A DNA stretch of 64,000 bases, from contig NC_019683.1 of assembly GCF_000316605.1 (NCBI RefSeq), positions 3,952,036 through 4,016,035 of the forward strand. Reading direction: 5' to 3'. This document shows positions 54,871-64,000 of the stretch, piece after piece. The notes below the pieces were generated by a model that ran no database searches, was not told the DNA's origin, and worked only from the letters and a program-made list of their open reading frames with translations. Both the position numbers and the translations under genes were made by a program. Source of the stretch: [Leptolyngbya] sp. PCC 7376 (GTDB lineage: Bacteria; Cyanobacteriota; Cyanobacteriia; Cyanobacteriales; MRBY01). Each line of letters starts with the position of its first letter. The first letter of the stretch is position 1.

Positions 54871-57819
54871 TTAAGTTCTGGGCTGGCTACGGCGCGGAGA
54901 AACCTGCCGCCAAAGTTCTCCTAGCCAAAGTACAACGGATGTACCCACAATAATTAAAAACCAATGTTGCCAAGCGAGAGGAACCGTCCGAAAGGCGCTA
55001 CTGCCCCACTGCACCATCACCACCTGACCAATAAAAATGGTTGCTACGATCGCCCCAAAGGCAGGGTTTTTTCGGAGGCCAGTGAAGGCTGAAATTGTCA
55101 GACCGAAACAGCGAGCATTAAATAAATTCCAAAGTTGTAGGAAGACGAAAATTGCAAAAAAGACGGACAATTCGTAGAGATTAATCCCGCCATCGCGCAT
55201 ATCGTATTTCAATAATCCGATCATACAGATCAAAAAGGTCAAGCCCAGACAGGTAATTTGGGTAGCCATTTCTGAGGTGATAATAAATGCATCTGCAGAA
55301 CGAGGCGATCGCTTGAGCACTTCAGGATTTGGCGGTTCGGTCGCAAGGGCAAGAGCGGCAAAGGTGTCCATAATCAGGTTGACCCAAAGCATTTGCGTCA
55401 CAGTCAAAGGCAGCTCGATCCCGATGAAAGGACCGAGCAGTGCCGTCCCCAAGGCCACCACATTAATGGTGAGTTGAAACAGCAAAAATTTCTGGATATT
55501 TTCGTAGAGCGATCGCCCCCAGAGCACAGCATTTACGATGCTACTAAAGGAGTCATCCAGCAAAATAATGTCACTTGCTTCCTTGGCGATCGCCGTGCCG
55601 CTACCCATCGCTAAACCCACTTGAGCTTGTTTAAGTGCAGCTGCATCATTTGTGCCATCTCCCGTGACGCCGACCACAGCTCCAGTTTTCTGTAAAAGTT
55701 GTACCAACCGCAATTTATCGAGGGGGCAAGCTCGCGACAAAATCCGCAAAGATTGCACCGCTTCAAAAGCTGCTTTGTCATCGAGAGCGGCAAATTGAGG
55801 CCCTGTTAAATGTTGGGGGTGGCGGGGATCGATATCTTCTGTGAGTAAGCCAATCTGACGACCAATTTCTTTTGCCGTTTGAGGACTATCTCCGGTGACA
55901 ATTTTGACTTGAATCCCTGCTTCCATACAAGCTTGAATCGCTTGGGGGACATCATCTCTGAGCGGATCGACGATAGCAAAAAAGCCTAGCCAGACTAAAT
56001 GTTGCTCAATCTCGGTAATTTTAAAATCACTCAGATCACCGAGAGGACGATAAGCAAAGCCAAGGGTTCGCATCCCCCGCTGCTGGAAATCTTGTAGTTT
56101 GCGGATAATCTTTGCCCGCTCGGTCAGAGGTTTAATGCCAGTGGACGTCAGCATATAATCACACCGCTGCAATACAATTTCAGGTGCGCCTTTTAGATAT
56201 AAAACCTCTTCTTTGAGAATCGGCGATCGCCCCAAACTGGTCATATATTTTTTTTCTGCGGAAAAAGCCCCTTGGGAAGTTAAATCAAAATCATAGCGAT
56301 AGGTTAAATAATCCAGTTTTTGATCATCGAGCCATAGCAATAATGCACCTTCCGTGGCATTGCCAATCACCTCCGGCAAACCCTCAGGAGAATATTCCAA
56401 ATCAGCGGTGCTATTAGCGGCGATCGCCTCGGCGAGAATATCGTTGACCTTTTGATTGAGCTGATCCGAACTCTCCCCTAAACCCGGCACTACAATTTCC
56501 TGCACTTGCATTTGATTACAAGTGAGCGTCCCTGTTTTATCCGAGCAAATTACGGTGGTTGCGCCAATCGTTTCGCAGGCATGCATCCGGCGTACAAGAT
56601 TATTTTCCGCAGTCATCCGGCGCATACTATAGGCCAAGGACAGAGTCACACTCATCGCCAAACCCTCTGGCACTGCCACCACAATAATGGTGACCGCAAC
56701 CATAAAATAATTCAGCAGCGCCAGCCCCACATCACCGGGAAGCCACTCTCCAAAAGTTGTGGGCGTCCAACCGAGCTTCCCACCAATCTGCATCGTCAGC
56801 CCAAAAAAAACGATCCCAACCGCCAACATTAAGAGCCAATTTTCAGTGATTTCCGGTGGTTCTAAATCCAGTGCACTGGGTAAATAGCCCCCTTTTTTTA
56901 ATAAATTGCGACCGTCATCGACCACAGGTAACCACACTGGAATGAGGACGATCATTACTGTGCTTAGTAAGATGCCAACTACATAACCCTGTTGTCCAGT
57001 CAGTAATAATTCATGGGTTAACACTCCCCTAATGAATAAGGCAATAAAGGTCAACATCGCGACCGATAAGCCCACAACACCAATGGCCTGGCTGAGTTCT
57101 TCGAGCTGCCGGTTTAGGGGCGTATTTTTATCGTCCTCAACTGTTGCGACGGCCTGGGCTAATTTCCCGATTTCTGTGCGATCGCCCACTGCCAAAACCT
57201 TACAAAAGCCATGGCCTTGGGTGACAATCGTGCTGCGATACACCCGATGAAACGGATAGGTACTTTCTTCTGCATCCGGTTGAAAGGGATCTTTGTCATG
57301 AGCTTTATAAACTGGTTCCGATTCGCCTGTTAACTTCGCTTGGTCAATATACATTGAGACACTATCGACGATATCCGCATCTGCTGGAATTTCATGTCCT
57401 TGTTCTACATATATAATGTCGCCAACTACCAATTCTTGGCGCGGTAAATTAACATATTGTCCATCCCGAATCACTTTGACATTGACCTGATCGTAGACAT
57501 GGTTCAGGAGAGCAAATTCTTGATTCGCTTTAAATTCATTAAAAAATGCAACGGTAGTCGCCAATAAAATCGCGATAATAATCCCGAGTCCTTCGGCAAA
57601 TTCACCCTGTAATAACCCCACCGTTAGGGCGACAACCGCCGCAATCATCAAAATACGAATCACGGGATCTTCAAATTTTTCGAGAAACAAAGTCCACCAA
57701 GGATCGCGTTGAGGTGGCGTCAAAACATTTTCGCCATAACTGGTGCGACTGGCGTTCACTTCCTCCGTTGTTAATCCCTGATAGGGAAGGTGGCGATCGC
57801 CTGTGGATGCAGTAGTCAT
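54871..57819 (-). CDS. P-type Ca2+ ATPase (PMCA-like, type IIB)
   Basis: 982 residues. The N-terminal LPYQGLTTEEVNASRTSYGE region precedes the P-type core: PEGL in VAVPEGLAMSVTLSLAYSM, the phosphorylation site D427 in CSDKTGTLTCNQM, KGAPEIV and TGDGTNDAAALKQAQVG. About ten membrane helices are seen. The PEGL motif and architecture are those of plasma-membrane Ca2+ pumps. It lacks the autoinhibitory extension. It would export Ca2+ from the cytoplasm. It is alone on the minus strand; the pentapeptide gene upstream is divergent with about 200 bases between. Confidence 0.9.
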   Translation of the reverse strand: MTTASTGDRHLPYQGLTTEEVNASRTSYGENVLTPPQRDPWWTLFLEKFEDPVIRILMIAAVVALTVGLLQGEFAEGLGIIIAILLATTVAFFNEFKANQEFALLNHVYDQVNVKVIRDGQYVNLPRQELVVGDIIYVEQGHEIPADADIVDSVSMYIDQAKLTGESEPVYKAHDKDPFQPDAEESTYPFHRVYRSTIVTQGHGFCKVLAVGDRTEIGKLAQAVATVEDDKNTPLNRQLEELSQAIGVVGLSVAMLTFIALFIRGVLTHELLLTGQQGYVVGILLSTVMIVLIPVWLPVVDDGRNLLKKGGYLPSALDLEPPEITENWLLMLAVGIVFFGLTMQIGGKLGWTPTTFGEWLPGDVGLALLNYFMVAVTIIVVAVPEGLAMSVTLSLAYSMRRMTAENNLVRRMHACETIGATTVICSDKTGTLTCNQMQVQEIVVPGLGESSDQLNQKVNDILAEAIAANSTADLEYSPEGLPEVIGNATEGALLLWLDDQKLDYLTYRYDFDLTSQGAFSAEKKYMTSLGRSPILKEEVLYLKGAPEIVLQRCDYMLTSTGIKPLTERAKIIRKLQDFQQRGMRTLGFAYRPLGDLSDFKITEIEQHLVWLGFFAIVDPLRDDVPQAIQACMEAGIQVKIVTGDSPQTAKEIGRQIGLLTEDIDPRHPQHLTGPQFAALDDKAAFEAVQSLRILSRACPLDKLRLVQLLQKTGAVVGVTGDGTNDAAALKQAQVGLAMGSGTAIAKEASDIILLDDSFSSIVNAVLWGRSLYENIQKFLLFQLTINVVALGTALLGPFIGIELPLTVTQMLWVNLIMDTFAALALATEPPNPEVLKRSPRSADAFIITSEMATQITCLGLTFLICMIGLLKYDMRDGGINLYELSVFFAIFVFLQLWNLFNARCFGLTISAFTGLRKNPAFGAIVATIFIGQVVMVQWGSSAFRTVPLAWQHWFLIIVGTSVVLWLGELWRQVSPRRSQPRT

Positions 57820-58020
57820 AATGGTTTTATTTAATGCCAGTCTGTTGTGATCGTCGCTGAGGATTTCTCCATAGTAGGTTTAACCACTTTTTAAACGTGG
57901 CAAAACGTTAAGAAAATTTAGCCTCTACCAGGGATGAATACACATCCACATATATTTCTGAAGTTACTGGCTAAGATGTGAAGAGAATGAGACTAGTGCC
58001 CTCCAGCGGATAGGTTTGAG

Positions 58021-60780
58021 ATGACGGTTACCCAAACAAAACTCACAGCAATTTTGGCACGGCTAGAGAAGCTTGAAACGCGTCAAAATCTTTTAAAAAA
58101 TAATCTCCTTTCTCTGAAAAAACAGGTTGATGGCTTGGCCACTTCTTTTCAGAATCGCCCTGAGCTGGCACAGGTTCGCTCAATTCAAAATACCTTAGAT
58201 GAACTCGCTCGATTTGGCGATCGCCTCGATTCCAGTATAGATATAGATGCCGCCTTAACACCACAACCGATCCGCACCTCAGAGACAACGATGGGGGGAA
58301 TTGATCCCGATGTTTTGGTGATGCCAATTTTAGAGAACGATTCCGAGCTGGAGGAGGCTCTTGATGCGGATCTTTCGTCAGATTTGTCCACTCTCCTCAA
58401 CACTCTGGAGATTGATGATGCGGCGAATCTTGATGGTCTGGCATTAGATCCCATGAATTTGGATATGGCAGATGCTCTCGAAGATAATGGCGGCGATCGC
58501 CTCTCGACATTAGACTTCGATTTAGACAATATTGACTTAGAAAATATCAGCCTAGACGAACTTGAACAGTTAGATATTTATGCTCTGGGAGGTGTTAGTG
58601 ATGAGGTCGATCTGAGCCTCGACTTATCAGACTCATTATCCAGCGATCTTGAGGCACTAGAGCTGACAGATGTAGAACAAGTCAATGATGCGGATGACTT
58701 GCCTGAGCTTAATAATGAGCAGCTAAATGGTAATGCCGTTAGTCTTTCTGATGCTGAAGGAACACCTATATCCAAGCTTGGTGGAGAAGTTGAGCTGGAA
58801 AACATGGAGCTGGATCCATTGGCGATGAACGGGATGGATCTAGAAAATTTGTCAGATCTTGATATAGAAGAGCTTACCGGCGTGGAGCTCAATGATCTCA
58901 GTTTGGGAGAACATTTGCCGACGATTGATTTGTCTGGCGATCGCCCAGCAGAAACGGAAGATCATGATGATGAGCTAGCAGTAACAGAACCTTCTGCTGA
59001 GATGCCGATGGAGCTCGACAATATTGAATTACCGGATTTGGCGATCACCACTGATATGGGAGAGCTCGATCTCAACATGGACAATCTCGAATTAGAAATT
59101 GCAGCTGAGATGCCAGACTACGACGACATGACTGATTTTAAGGTCGAATCAGAGTCTACCATTCCGAATATTGCAGATGACTTATTAGAGCCACCATCAA
59201 TTACACCAGTCCCAGAAGAAGAGATCAAATCGATCAGCACGACGGAATTTGAGCAAGTTAATGAGCCTTCACCAGGCATCACCGATGATGCGAGTCAAAC
59301 TTCAGAACAACTTTCTTTAGGCACAGACGAATCAGAAATAGATCAACCCGAAATAGATGAGCCCGAAATAGACTCTTTATCTTTAGATGTAGAGGATGTG
59401 GCGATCGCCTCCCCAGAATCCCCAAATGAGGCGAGTGAAATTTCCGTAGAATCTGAATCAGCTTTATCTAATCCCCGAATACCTGTTACTGATACAGAGG
59501 ATCCAGAAGAACTAACTGATGCTGAGACTTCTCTATCAGACGGAACTGCTAGTTCTATTGAATTAACTGCCGCTGAAATTGTTTCCCGTATTGAAAATCG
59601 CCAACATTATTTCATTGGGTTTCAACTTCCACAGATTCAGCTCACCCAGCAAAATCTACGGGATTGCGTCTTCGATAAAACAAACCTCAATGGCAGCCAG
59701 TTACAAAACTCTGACCTGCGAGATACCAGTTTTAAAAATTGCGACCTGGCCAATGCCAATCTCGAGTACACATCTTTAGAACGTGCCAACTTTGAACAGG
59801 CTAATTTAGCCAATGCCAATCTCAAAGGGATTTTGTTTAATGGCCGTACGAGTTTTATCAGCGCAAACCTGGAAGGGGCTGATTTGAGCAATCTGGATTT
59901 AACGCGTCCTCCCGAATTTAAACAGGCCAATTTACGACGGGCAAAGCTGATTGGCGTTAATCTACGCAGCGTTAATTGTAGTGGCTGGGATCTGACAGAA
60001 ACCTTATTATGTCGTGCCAACTTAATTCATGCAGATCTGCGCAATACCACCCTCACGAATGCTGATTTATCTGGAGCAATCTATAGTACAAAAACGATGT
60101 TTCCAGAAGGATTTCAACCAGAAGGTGCATTATTAGTTGCTGCTGGTGAAGATTTGAGTAAACAAGATTTACAGCACTATGATCTCTCTGAATTAGATTT
60201 AACAAAGGTGAATTTTAGCGGTGCAAATTTAGAACAAGCCAATCTTGATAATTGTGATTTATCTGATGCAAATTTAAGCTCTGCCAACTTGCGGCGATCG
60301 CACCTAAGAGCGATTTGTTTAGAAGCTAATTTCACAGGAGCAAATCTTACCCAAGCCGATCTTTGCGAAGCCAATGTTACAGGCAGTAATTTTTCTGATG
60401 CTAATCTTCAAGGTGCAGTGCTTAAAGATGCCAATTTTACAATGACTGATTTGCGAGGGACACAATTAAAAGAATCTGATACCTATCGTATGAATTGTAA
60501 TGGTGCGAACCTAGAAAATATGGATTTAACAGGTCTAAATTTCGAGGGAGATCTAAGTGGCACCAACCTCACAAATACCAAACTTTGCAACCTAAATCTC
60601 AACTTCTTAGATTTGAGTTGGGCAAACCTGACAGGCGCTGATGTCACAGGTTCTACGTTTAAAGAGACAAACTTAGATAACGCTAATTTGCGAGATGTGA
60701 TCGGCTTTACACTTGATAACTACGATTACAAGTTATACCTCAACAATACAATTTTGCCTGATGGCAAGGTCTTAGATTAA
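58021..60780 (+). CDS. large pentapeptide-repeat protein with coiled coil and acidic linker
   Basis: 919 residues. Residues 5-65 form a coiled coil (LTAILARLEKLETRQNLLKN and on). Residues 90-500 are a low-complexity acidic linker rich in Asp, Glu, Leu and Ser (LENISLDELEQLDIYALGGV). From about 520 an ELTAAEIVSRIENRQHYF region leads into pentapeptide repeats (NLNGSQLQNSDLRDTSFKNC and on) to residue 900, interrupted once near 690-720 by SGAIYSTKTMFPEGFQ. Nothing resembles a catalytic motif. Family members with this layout occur in cyanobacteria without known role; protein interaction is the likely one. Confidence 0.8.
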   Translation: MTVTQTKLTAILARLEKLETRQNLLKNNLLSLKKQVDGLATSFQNRPELAQVRSIQNTLDELARFGDRLDSSIDIDAALTPQPIRTSETTMGGIDPDVLVMPILENDSELEEALDADLSSDLSTLLNTLEIDDAANLDGLALDPMNLDMADALEDNGGDRLSTLDFDLDNIDLENISLDELEQLDIYALGGVSDEVDLSLDLSDSLSSDLEALELTDVEQVNDADDLPELNNEQLNGNAVSLSDAEGTPISKLGGEVELENMELDPLAMNGMDLENLSDLDIEELTGVELNDLSLGEHLPTIDLSGDRPAETEDHDDELAVTEPSAEMPMELDNIELPDLAITTDMGELDLNMDNLELEIAAEMPDYDDMTDFKVESESTIPNIADDLLEPPSITPVPEEEIKSISTTEFEQVNEPSPGITDDASQTSEQLSLGTDESEIDQPEIDEPEIDSLSLDVEDVAIASPESPNEASEISVESESALSNPRIPVTDTEDPEELTDAETSLSDGTASSIELTAAEIVSRIENRQHYFIGFQLPQIQLTQQNLRDCVFDKTNLNGSQLQNSDLRDTSFKNCDLANANLEYTSLERANFEQANLANANLKGILFNGRTSFISANLEGADLSNLDLTRPPEFKQANLRRAKLIGVNLRSVNCSGWDLTETLLCRANLIHADLRNTTLTNADLSGAIYSTKTMFPEGFQPEGALLVAAGEDLSKQDLQHYDLSELDLTKVNFSGANLEQANLDNCDLSDANLSSANLRRSHLRAICLEANFTGANLTQADLCEANVTGSNFSDANLQGAVLKDANFTMTDLRGTQLKESDTYRMNCNGANLENMDLTGLNFEGDLSGTNLTNTKLCNLNLNFLDLSWANLTGADVTGSTFKETNLDNANLRDVIGFTLDNYDYKLYLNNTILPDGKVLD

Positions 60781-61142
60781 GTCTTTTTGACACCGAACAA
60801 TTCTGTGTTTTAAATCTTAAATTCATTTATCTCTCCTATCGGCGATCGCCCTTTTTAGAGATTGGAATTTACTTTTTCCACAATTGATCGCCTTTCTGTT
60901 CATTTGAGTATCAATAAATCACATAAATCTTGTATCTGACAATACACAAAAACAAGGAATTGGTCTTGCCTTAAGGATTATTTAACCTTTGAAGAGAAGG
61001 CTGTGGAAAACTCTGGAAATGTTGTGGAAAAGAATTTTTTTCTGTGGAAAATCGCCCCGACTAGATCTTTGACAATCTTTATCGGAGCGACTTGTTTAAA
61101 TATTTAAAATGATCATTGATGAGTAACTAGACTCATAGGACA
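60781..61142. other. intergenic region with DnaA-box array
   Basis: Between the pentapeptide gene and the 3' end of glgA, the region contains one HIP1 site (60841-60850) and four exact TTTTCCACA/TGTGGAAAA nonamers. AT-rich stretches lie at 60903-60935 and 61088-61115. Confidence 0.7.
60874..61051. promoter_or_regulatory. phased array of cyanobacterial DnaA boxes (candidate oriC-like or DnaA-titration site)
   Basis: TTTTCCACA at 60874-60882, and TGTGGAAAA at 61002-61010, 61023-61031 and 61043-61051. The last three are in one orientation with start-to-start distances of 21 and 20 bases, two helical turns; a degenerate TCTGGAAAT lies at 61012-61020. TTTTCCACA is the DnaA box reported for Synechococcus and Synechocystis. 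Whether it is an origin, a titration site or regulation of a neighbour cannot be told here. No dnaA or dnaN in the window. Confidence 0.55.
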
Positions 61143-62621
61143 TTAAACTCGAACAAAATTATAGAGTTCCTCATAATCATCTCCTGGAGAACTCCAGGAA
61201 TAATCACTTTGCATTCCTTGAATCTGTAATTGCTTAAACTCTTCAGGGTAGACATAGTAAAGGCCTAATGCTCGATCCATTGCTGATTCGAGGGCATTAT
61301 TATCCGTCTGGTAGAATACATAGCCATTACGTTCTTTAGTAGAACGATGTTGATCATGGTCGCGGTCAAATACTGTACTTACCAAACCGCCCACACCACG
61401 GACAATTGGCACAGTTCCGTACTTGAGACTAATCAACTGGGTTAAACCACAAGGCTCATAATTACTTGGAACCACCATCATGTCTGACCCAGCATAGATG
61501 AGGTGAGCAAGTTCTGCATTGAACCCTAGCTCGATGTGGCAATTGGGGTTGTCATTGAGATGTCCTTTCTCCCACCAGAACCAAGAATTGATCGAGTTTT
61601 CTGTTGCTGAGCCCAGAAGGACAAATTGTGCACCGCGCTCAAGTGCGTAGTACATTGCATGGTGTACGAGGTGAACCCCTTTTTGATCATCTAGACGACC
61701 GATATAGGCAACAATTGGCTTATTCGGGTCAGAGTCATCTAGAAGCAGTCTTTGTCGCAGTGCTTTTTTGTTCTTTTGCTTGTCTTGAATGCTGTCCCAG
61801 CTGTATTGAACTGGGATATTTTTGTCGCTGTCCGGGTTCCAAATACTGTAATCAATACCATTGAGGATGCCTTGAAACTTATCCTGATGGCGGTGAAGTG
61901 TATGGCCTAAACCGCAACTGATATCCGTGTGGTGTGCCTCCCAAGCGTGGTGTGGGGAAACGGTGGTGACAGCATTCGCGTAGACAATACCACCTTTCAT
62001 TAGGTTTAAGGCAAAAGGATTGAAGTTATCCCGGAGGCGATCATAGTTGAAGTAGTAGCCTTCATTATTTAAGCCTGTTGCCCAAAGGACATCTGCTCCT
62101 GTAATCCCTTGGTGCTTAAAGTTATGAACGGTATAACAAATACGCTGATCCCAAAGGCCATGGTATTTATACATCTCGAAGAGCATGACTGGAACCAGAC
62201 CAGTTTGCCAATCGTGGCAATGGATCACATCGGGGCGTTTGCCAGATTGCTGTAAAAATTCGAGGGCTGCTTTACTGAAAAAGGCAAAACGCATGTGGTC
62301 GTCTAAACCACCGTAGAAGTGACCTCGATTGAAGAAATTGTCTCCAGAGTGAGGCTCGATAAAAAAGCATTGTTGTCCATGTACCCAACCATAGAAAACA
62401 GTGCAGTAGATTGCGCCATCATACCAAGGTACACAAAGGTTCTCATAGGCGACATGGAGTCCCCAGATATGGTCATAGCGCATGCAGTCATATTTGGGCA
62501 GGATAATCTCGACATTATGACCTCTAATGCTGAGTTCGCGACTGAGTCCATATACGACATCCGCTAGTCCACCAACTTTCGCAACGGGTGCGCATTCTGA
62601 AGCGATTTGGACAACATACAT
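61143..62621 (-). CDS. glgA: glycogen synthase (ADP-glucose type)
   Basis: 492 residues. The N-terminal GT5 motif is AKVGGLADVVYGLSRELSIR (K15; usual KTGGL). DWQTGLVPVMLFEMYKYHG, YTVHNFKHQGI and the C-terminal YIGRLDDQKGVHLVHHAMY and VVPSNYEPCGLTQLISLKYG followed by TVPIVRGVGGL are all in place. The enzyme adds glucose from ADP-glucose to glycogen. The sequence looks like one of the two paralogous GlgA forms of cyanobacteria; I do not assign the number. A GGGAAAG stretch lies 8 bases before the ATG. The DnaA-box array lies just downstream of its stop. Confidence 0.93.
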   Translation of the reverse strand: MYVVQIASECAPVAKVGGLADVVYGLSRELSIRGHNVEIILPKYDCMRYDHIWGLHVAYENLCVPWYDGAIYCTVFYGWVHGQQCFFIEPHSGDNFFNRGHFYGGLDDHMRFAFFSKAALEFLQQSGKRPDVIHCHDWQTGLVPVMLFEMYKYHGLWDQRICYTVHNFKHQGITGADVLWATGLNNEGYYFNYDRLRDNFNPFALNLMKGGIVYANAVTTVSPHHAWEAHHTDISCGLGHTLHRHQDKFQGILNGIDYSIWNPDSDKNIPVQYSWDSIQDKQKNKKALRQRLLLDDSDPNKPIVAYIGRLDDQKGVHLVHHAMYYALERGAQFVLLGSATENSINSWFWWEKGHLNDNPNCHIELGFNAELAHLIYAGSDMMVVPSNYEPCGLTQLISLKYGTVPIVRGVGGLVSTVFDRDHDQHRSTKERNGYVFYQTDNNALESAMDRALGLYYVYPEEFKQLQIQGMQSDYSWSSPGDDYEELYNFVRV

Positions 62622-63121
62622 GAAGCTTTCTTTCCCTCGGATTTAATAGGAGATTTCTAAAAATTTGTTCAACCATAATGCATCTATCTGCCAGGCAGCA
62701 ACTATAAATCGGATGATGATTCATCAGTATTTTTAAGCTTTTAGATAGGTATTGTTTTGCAGAGAAAATCTATGGCAATAGTTTTCTTTTATGCCAGGGA
62801 TCACTCAGTTTTTTAATGAAAAGGTTCAATCCAAGTCAGGATCAAGATATTTGCGCTTTTTGAGATGAGTATGGATGAGCAATTCTGCTTATTTAAGGGA
62901 TGATTGCCATGAGAAGTCTATTGGTGATCAAACATATATCGATTGTCTGTCTATACCGGATTTTTTCTGATCGCTATATTGTCTGAAGTTTTAGGATAGG
63001 TGAAAGATTGAGGCGATCGCCAACACTTGAATTTCCTTCTCTGCACAGAAAAAAGACAGAGCTGAGAATAAATAATCAAGCAGCCCTGCCTTTAATTCAA
63101 AATGAATCGATATTGATTTAT
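62622..63121. other. glgA leader/promoter region, nothing further recognised
   Basis: About 500 bases upstream of glgA and downstream of moeB. AT-rich, one HIP1 site (63012-63021). I see no ORF longer than chance and no clear terminator or known riboswitch. Confidence 0.4.
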
Positions 63122-64000
63122 CTAATAAGTGGGAACAGAAGAATCCACTTCTTCACTCCAAGCACGAATACCACCTTGAACGTTGGTACCAGCAATTCCT
63201 ACAGTATTTTGCAGAATTGTGAGTGCCTTTGCAGAACGACCGCCCATCTTACAGTGAGCAATGAGCTTTTTCCCATCAGTCACAAGTTCTTGTACTTGGC
63301 TCACACCATCACCAGTTTCAATCTCTGGTAAAGGAATCAACGTCGCACCAGGAATACTTGCGATATCGTATTCATTGGGATTACGCACATCAATAAGTAC
63401 ATAATCGTCAGCATCGCTATCGAGAAGAGCCTTAAGCTCTGTTACTGTCATTTCTTCCATATTGTTTTGCTGTTCAGCCTCCGCAGCTTGAGCTTGGGGA
63501 ATACCACAAAATTGTTCGTAATCGATTAACTTTTCGATCACTGGACGTACAGGGTTCGGGCGCAACTTCAGCTCCCGAAACTTCATGTCTAATGCGTTAT
63601 AGAGCATGAGCCGACCACTGAGAGTATTCGGCTTACCCAAAATAATTTTTATTGTTTCCGTTGCTTGGATAGTGCCAATAATGCCACAAAGCACACCGAG
63701 GACTCCGCCTTCCGCACAAGAAGGAACCATCCCTGGTGGTGGTGGCTCAGGATAAAGATCTCGGTAGTTGGGGCCGCCTTCATAGTTGAAAACAGTTGCC
63801 TGTCCTTCAAACCGGAAGATCGAACCATATACATTCGGCTTGTTTAGGAGAACGCAAGCATCATTGGTGAGATAACGAGTAGGGAAGTTATCTGTGCCAT
63901 CAACGACGATGTCGTAGCCCTTAATAATGTCCAGTGCATTGTCAGCACTGAGACGTGTTTCATGAAGATCAACTTGACAGAATGGATTAATATCAAGAAT
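63122..64000 (-). CDS. moeB: MoeB-like adenylyltransferase fused to rhodanese domain, 5' end outside window
   Basis: 293 codons visible, entering at 64000. The E1-like part is seen as NPFCQVDLHETRL, DIVVDGTDNFPTRYLTNDAC, and PSCAEGGVLGVLCGIIGTIQ. After CGIPQAQAAEAEQQ a rhodanese domain follows with the active-site loop IAHCKMGGRS (Cys). The protein adenylates the C-terminal glycine of MoaD/ThiS-type sulphur carriers, and the rhodanese may supply sulphur; cyanobacteria commonly have this fusion. The start and the ATP-binding GxGxxG loop are outside the window, so whether MoeB or ThiF role applies is open. Confidence 0.88.
   Translation of the reverse strand: MLDINPFCQVDLHETRLSADNALDIIKGYDIVVDGTDNFPTRYLTNDACVLLNKPNVYGSIFRFEGQATVFNYEGGPNYRDLYPEPPPPGMVPSCAEGGVLGVLCGIIGTIQATETIKIILGKPNTLSGRLMLYNALDMKFRELKLRPNPVRPVIEKLIDYEQFCGIPQAQAAEAEQQNNMEEMTVTELKALLDSDADDYVLIDVRNPNEYDIASIPGATLIPLPEIETGDGVSQVQELVTDGKKLIAHCKMGGRSAKALTILQNTVGIAGTNVQGGIRAWSEEVDSSVPTY

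Overview
The window is cyanobacterial chromosome. The HIP1 octamer GCGATCGC occurs throughout, both inside genes and between them. The gene set also fits: a plant/cyanobacterial Get3d-type ATPase, PolA with the cyanobacterial insertion, menF, glgA, a MoeB-rhodanese fusion, DUF928, DUF4112, CHAT-TPR and haemagglutinin-type exoproteins. Gene content resembles the Synechococcus PCC 7002 / Leptolyngbya PCC 7376 group, but the species is an inference. I see no rRNA, tRNA or CRISPR array.

Layout. 0-4.4 kb: an RCK-gated channel cut by the left edge, a small secreted peptide, ruvC, and divergent from it a Get3d-like ATPase. 4.5-5.7 kb: a graveyard of IS982, IS630 and IS1 pieces, including a 253-bp MITE-like unit. 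5.8-11.8 kb: a 1998-residue haemagglutinin-type exoprotein. 11.9-21.2 kb: housekeeping genes (polA-bioF, argS) and small cyanobacterial genes. 21.3-23.0 kb: nested IS256/IS5/IS982. 23.3-28.1 kb: menF, two FkbM methyltransferases and a pentapeptide protein. 28.2-29.3 kb: one intact IS982. 29.3-36.7 kb: membrane proteins, an RND efflux pump with its adaptor, and a K+ channel. 36.8-41.5 kb: an NmrA/QorB-type oxidoreductase gene broken by IS1 and IS982, then IS5-family copies. 42.4-47.6 kb: lepB, an amino-acid ABC ATPase, surE, DUF4112, pyroglutamyl peptidase, HEAT-repeat and lipase genes. 47.7-54.8 kb: all on the minus strand, DUF928, CHAT-TPR, a response regulator and a second exoprotein. 54.9-64 kb: a PMCA-type Ca2+ ATPase, a large pentapeptide protein, a phased array of cyanobacterial DnaA boxes, glgA and a MoeB-rhodanese gene cut by the right edge.

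How the genes work together. The two exoproteins share a secretion-type N-terminus and a C-terminal signature. One sits with CHAT-TPR (a caspase-like protease fold), DUF928 and a response regulator, so a regulated surface or secretion module is plausible; no TpsB transporter is present in the window. The RND pump and adaptor form an envelope efflux unit without a local TolC. Two IS5 copies in opposite orientation bracket 16 kb and make that segment potentially invertible.

The observations I consider most worth checking are the DnaA-box array at 60874-61051, the exoprotein/CHAT/DUF928 module, the 253-bp element with a perfect 36-bp palindrome, the channel with the non-canonical pore, and the IS1 insertion whose removal exactly restores a host reading frame.
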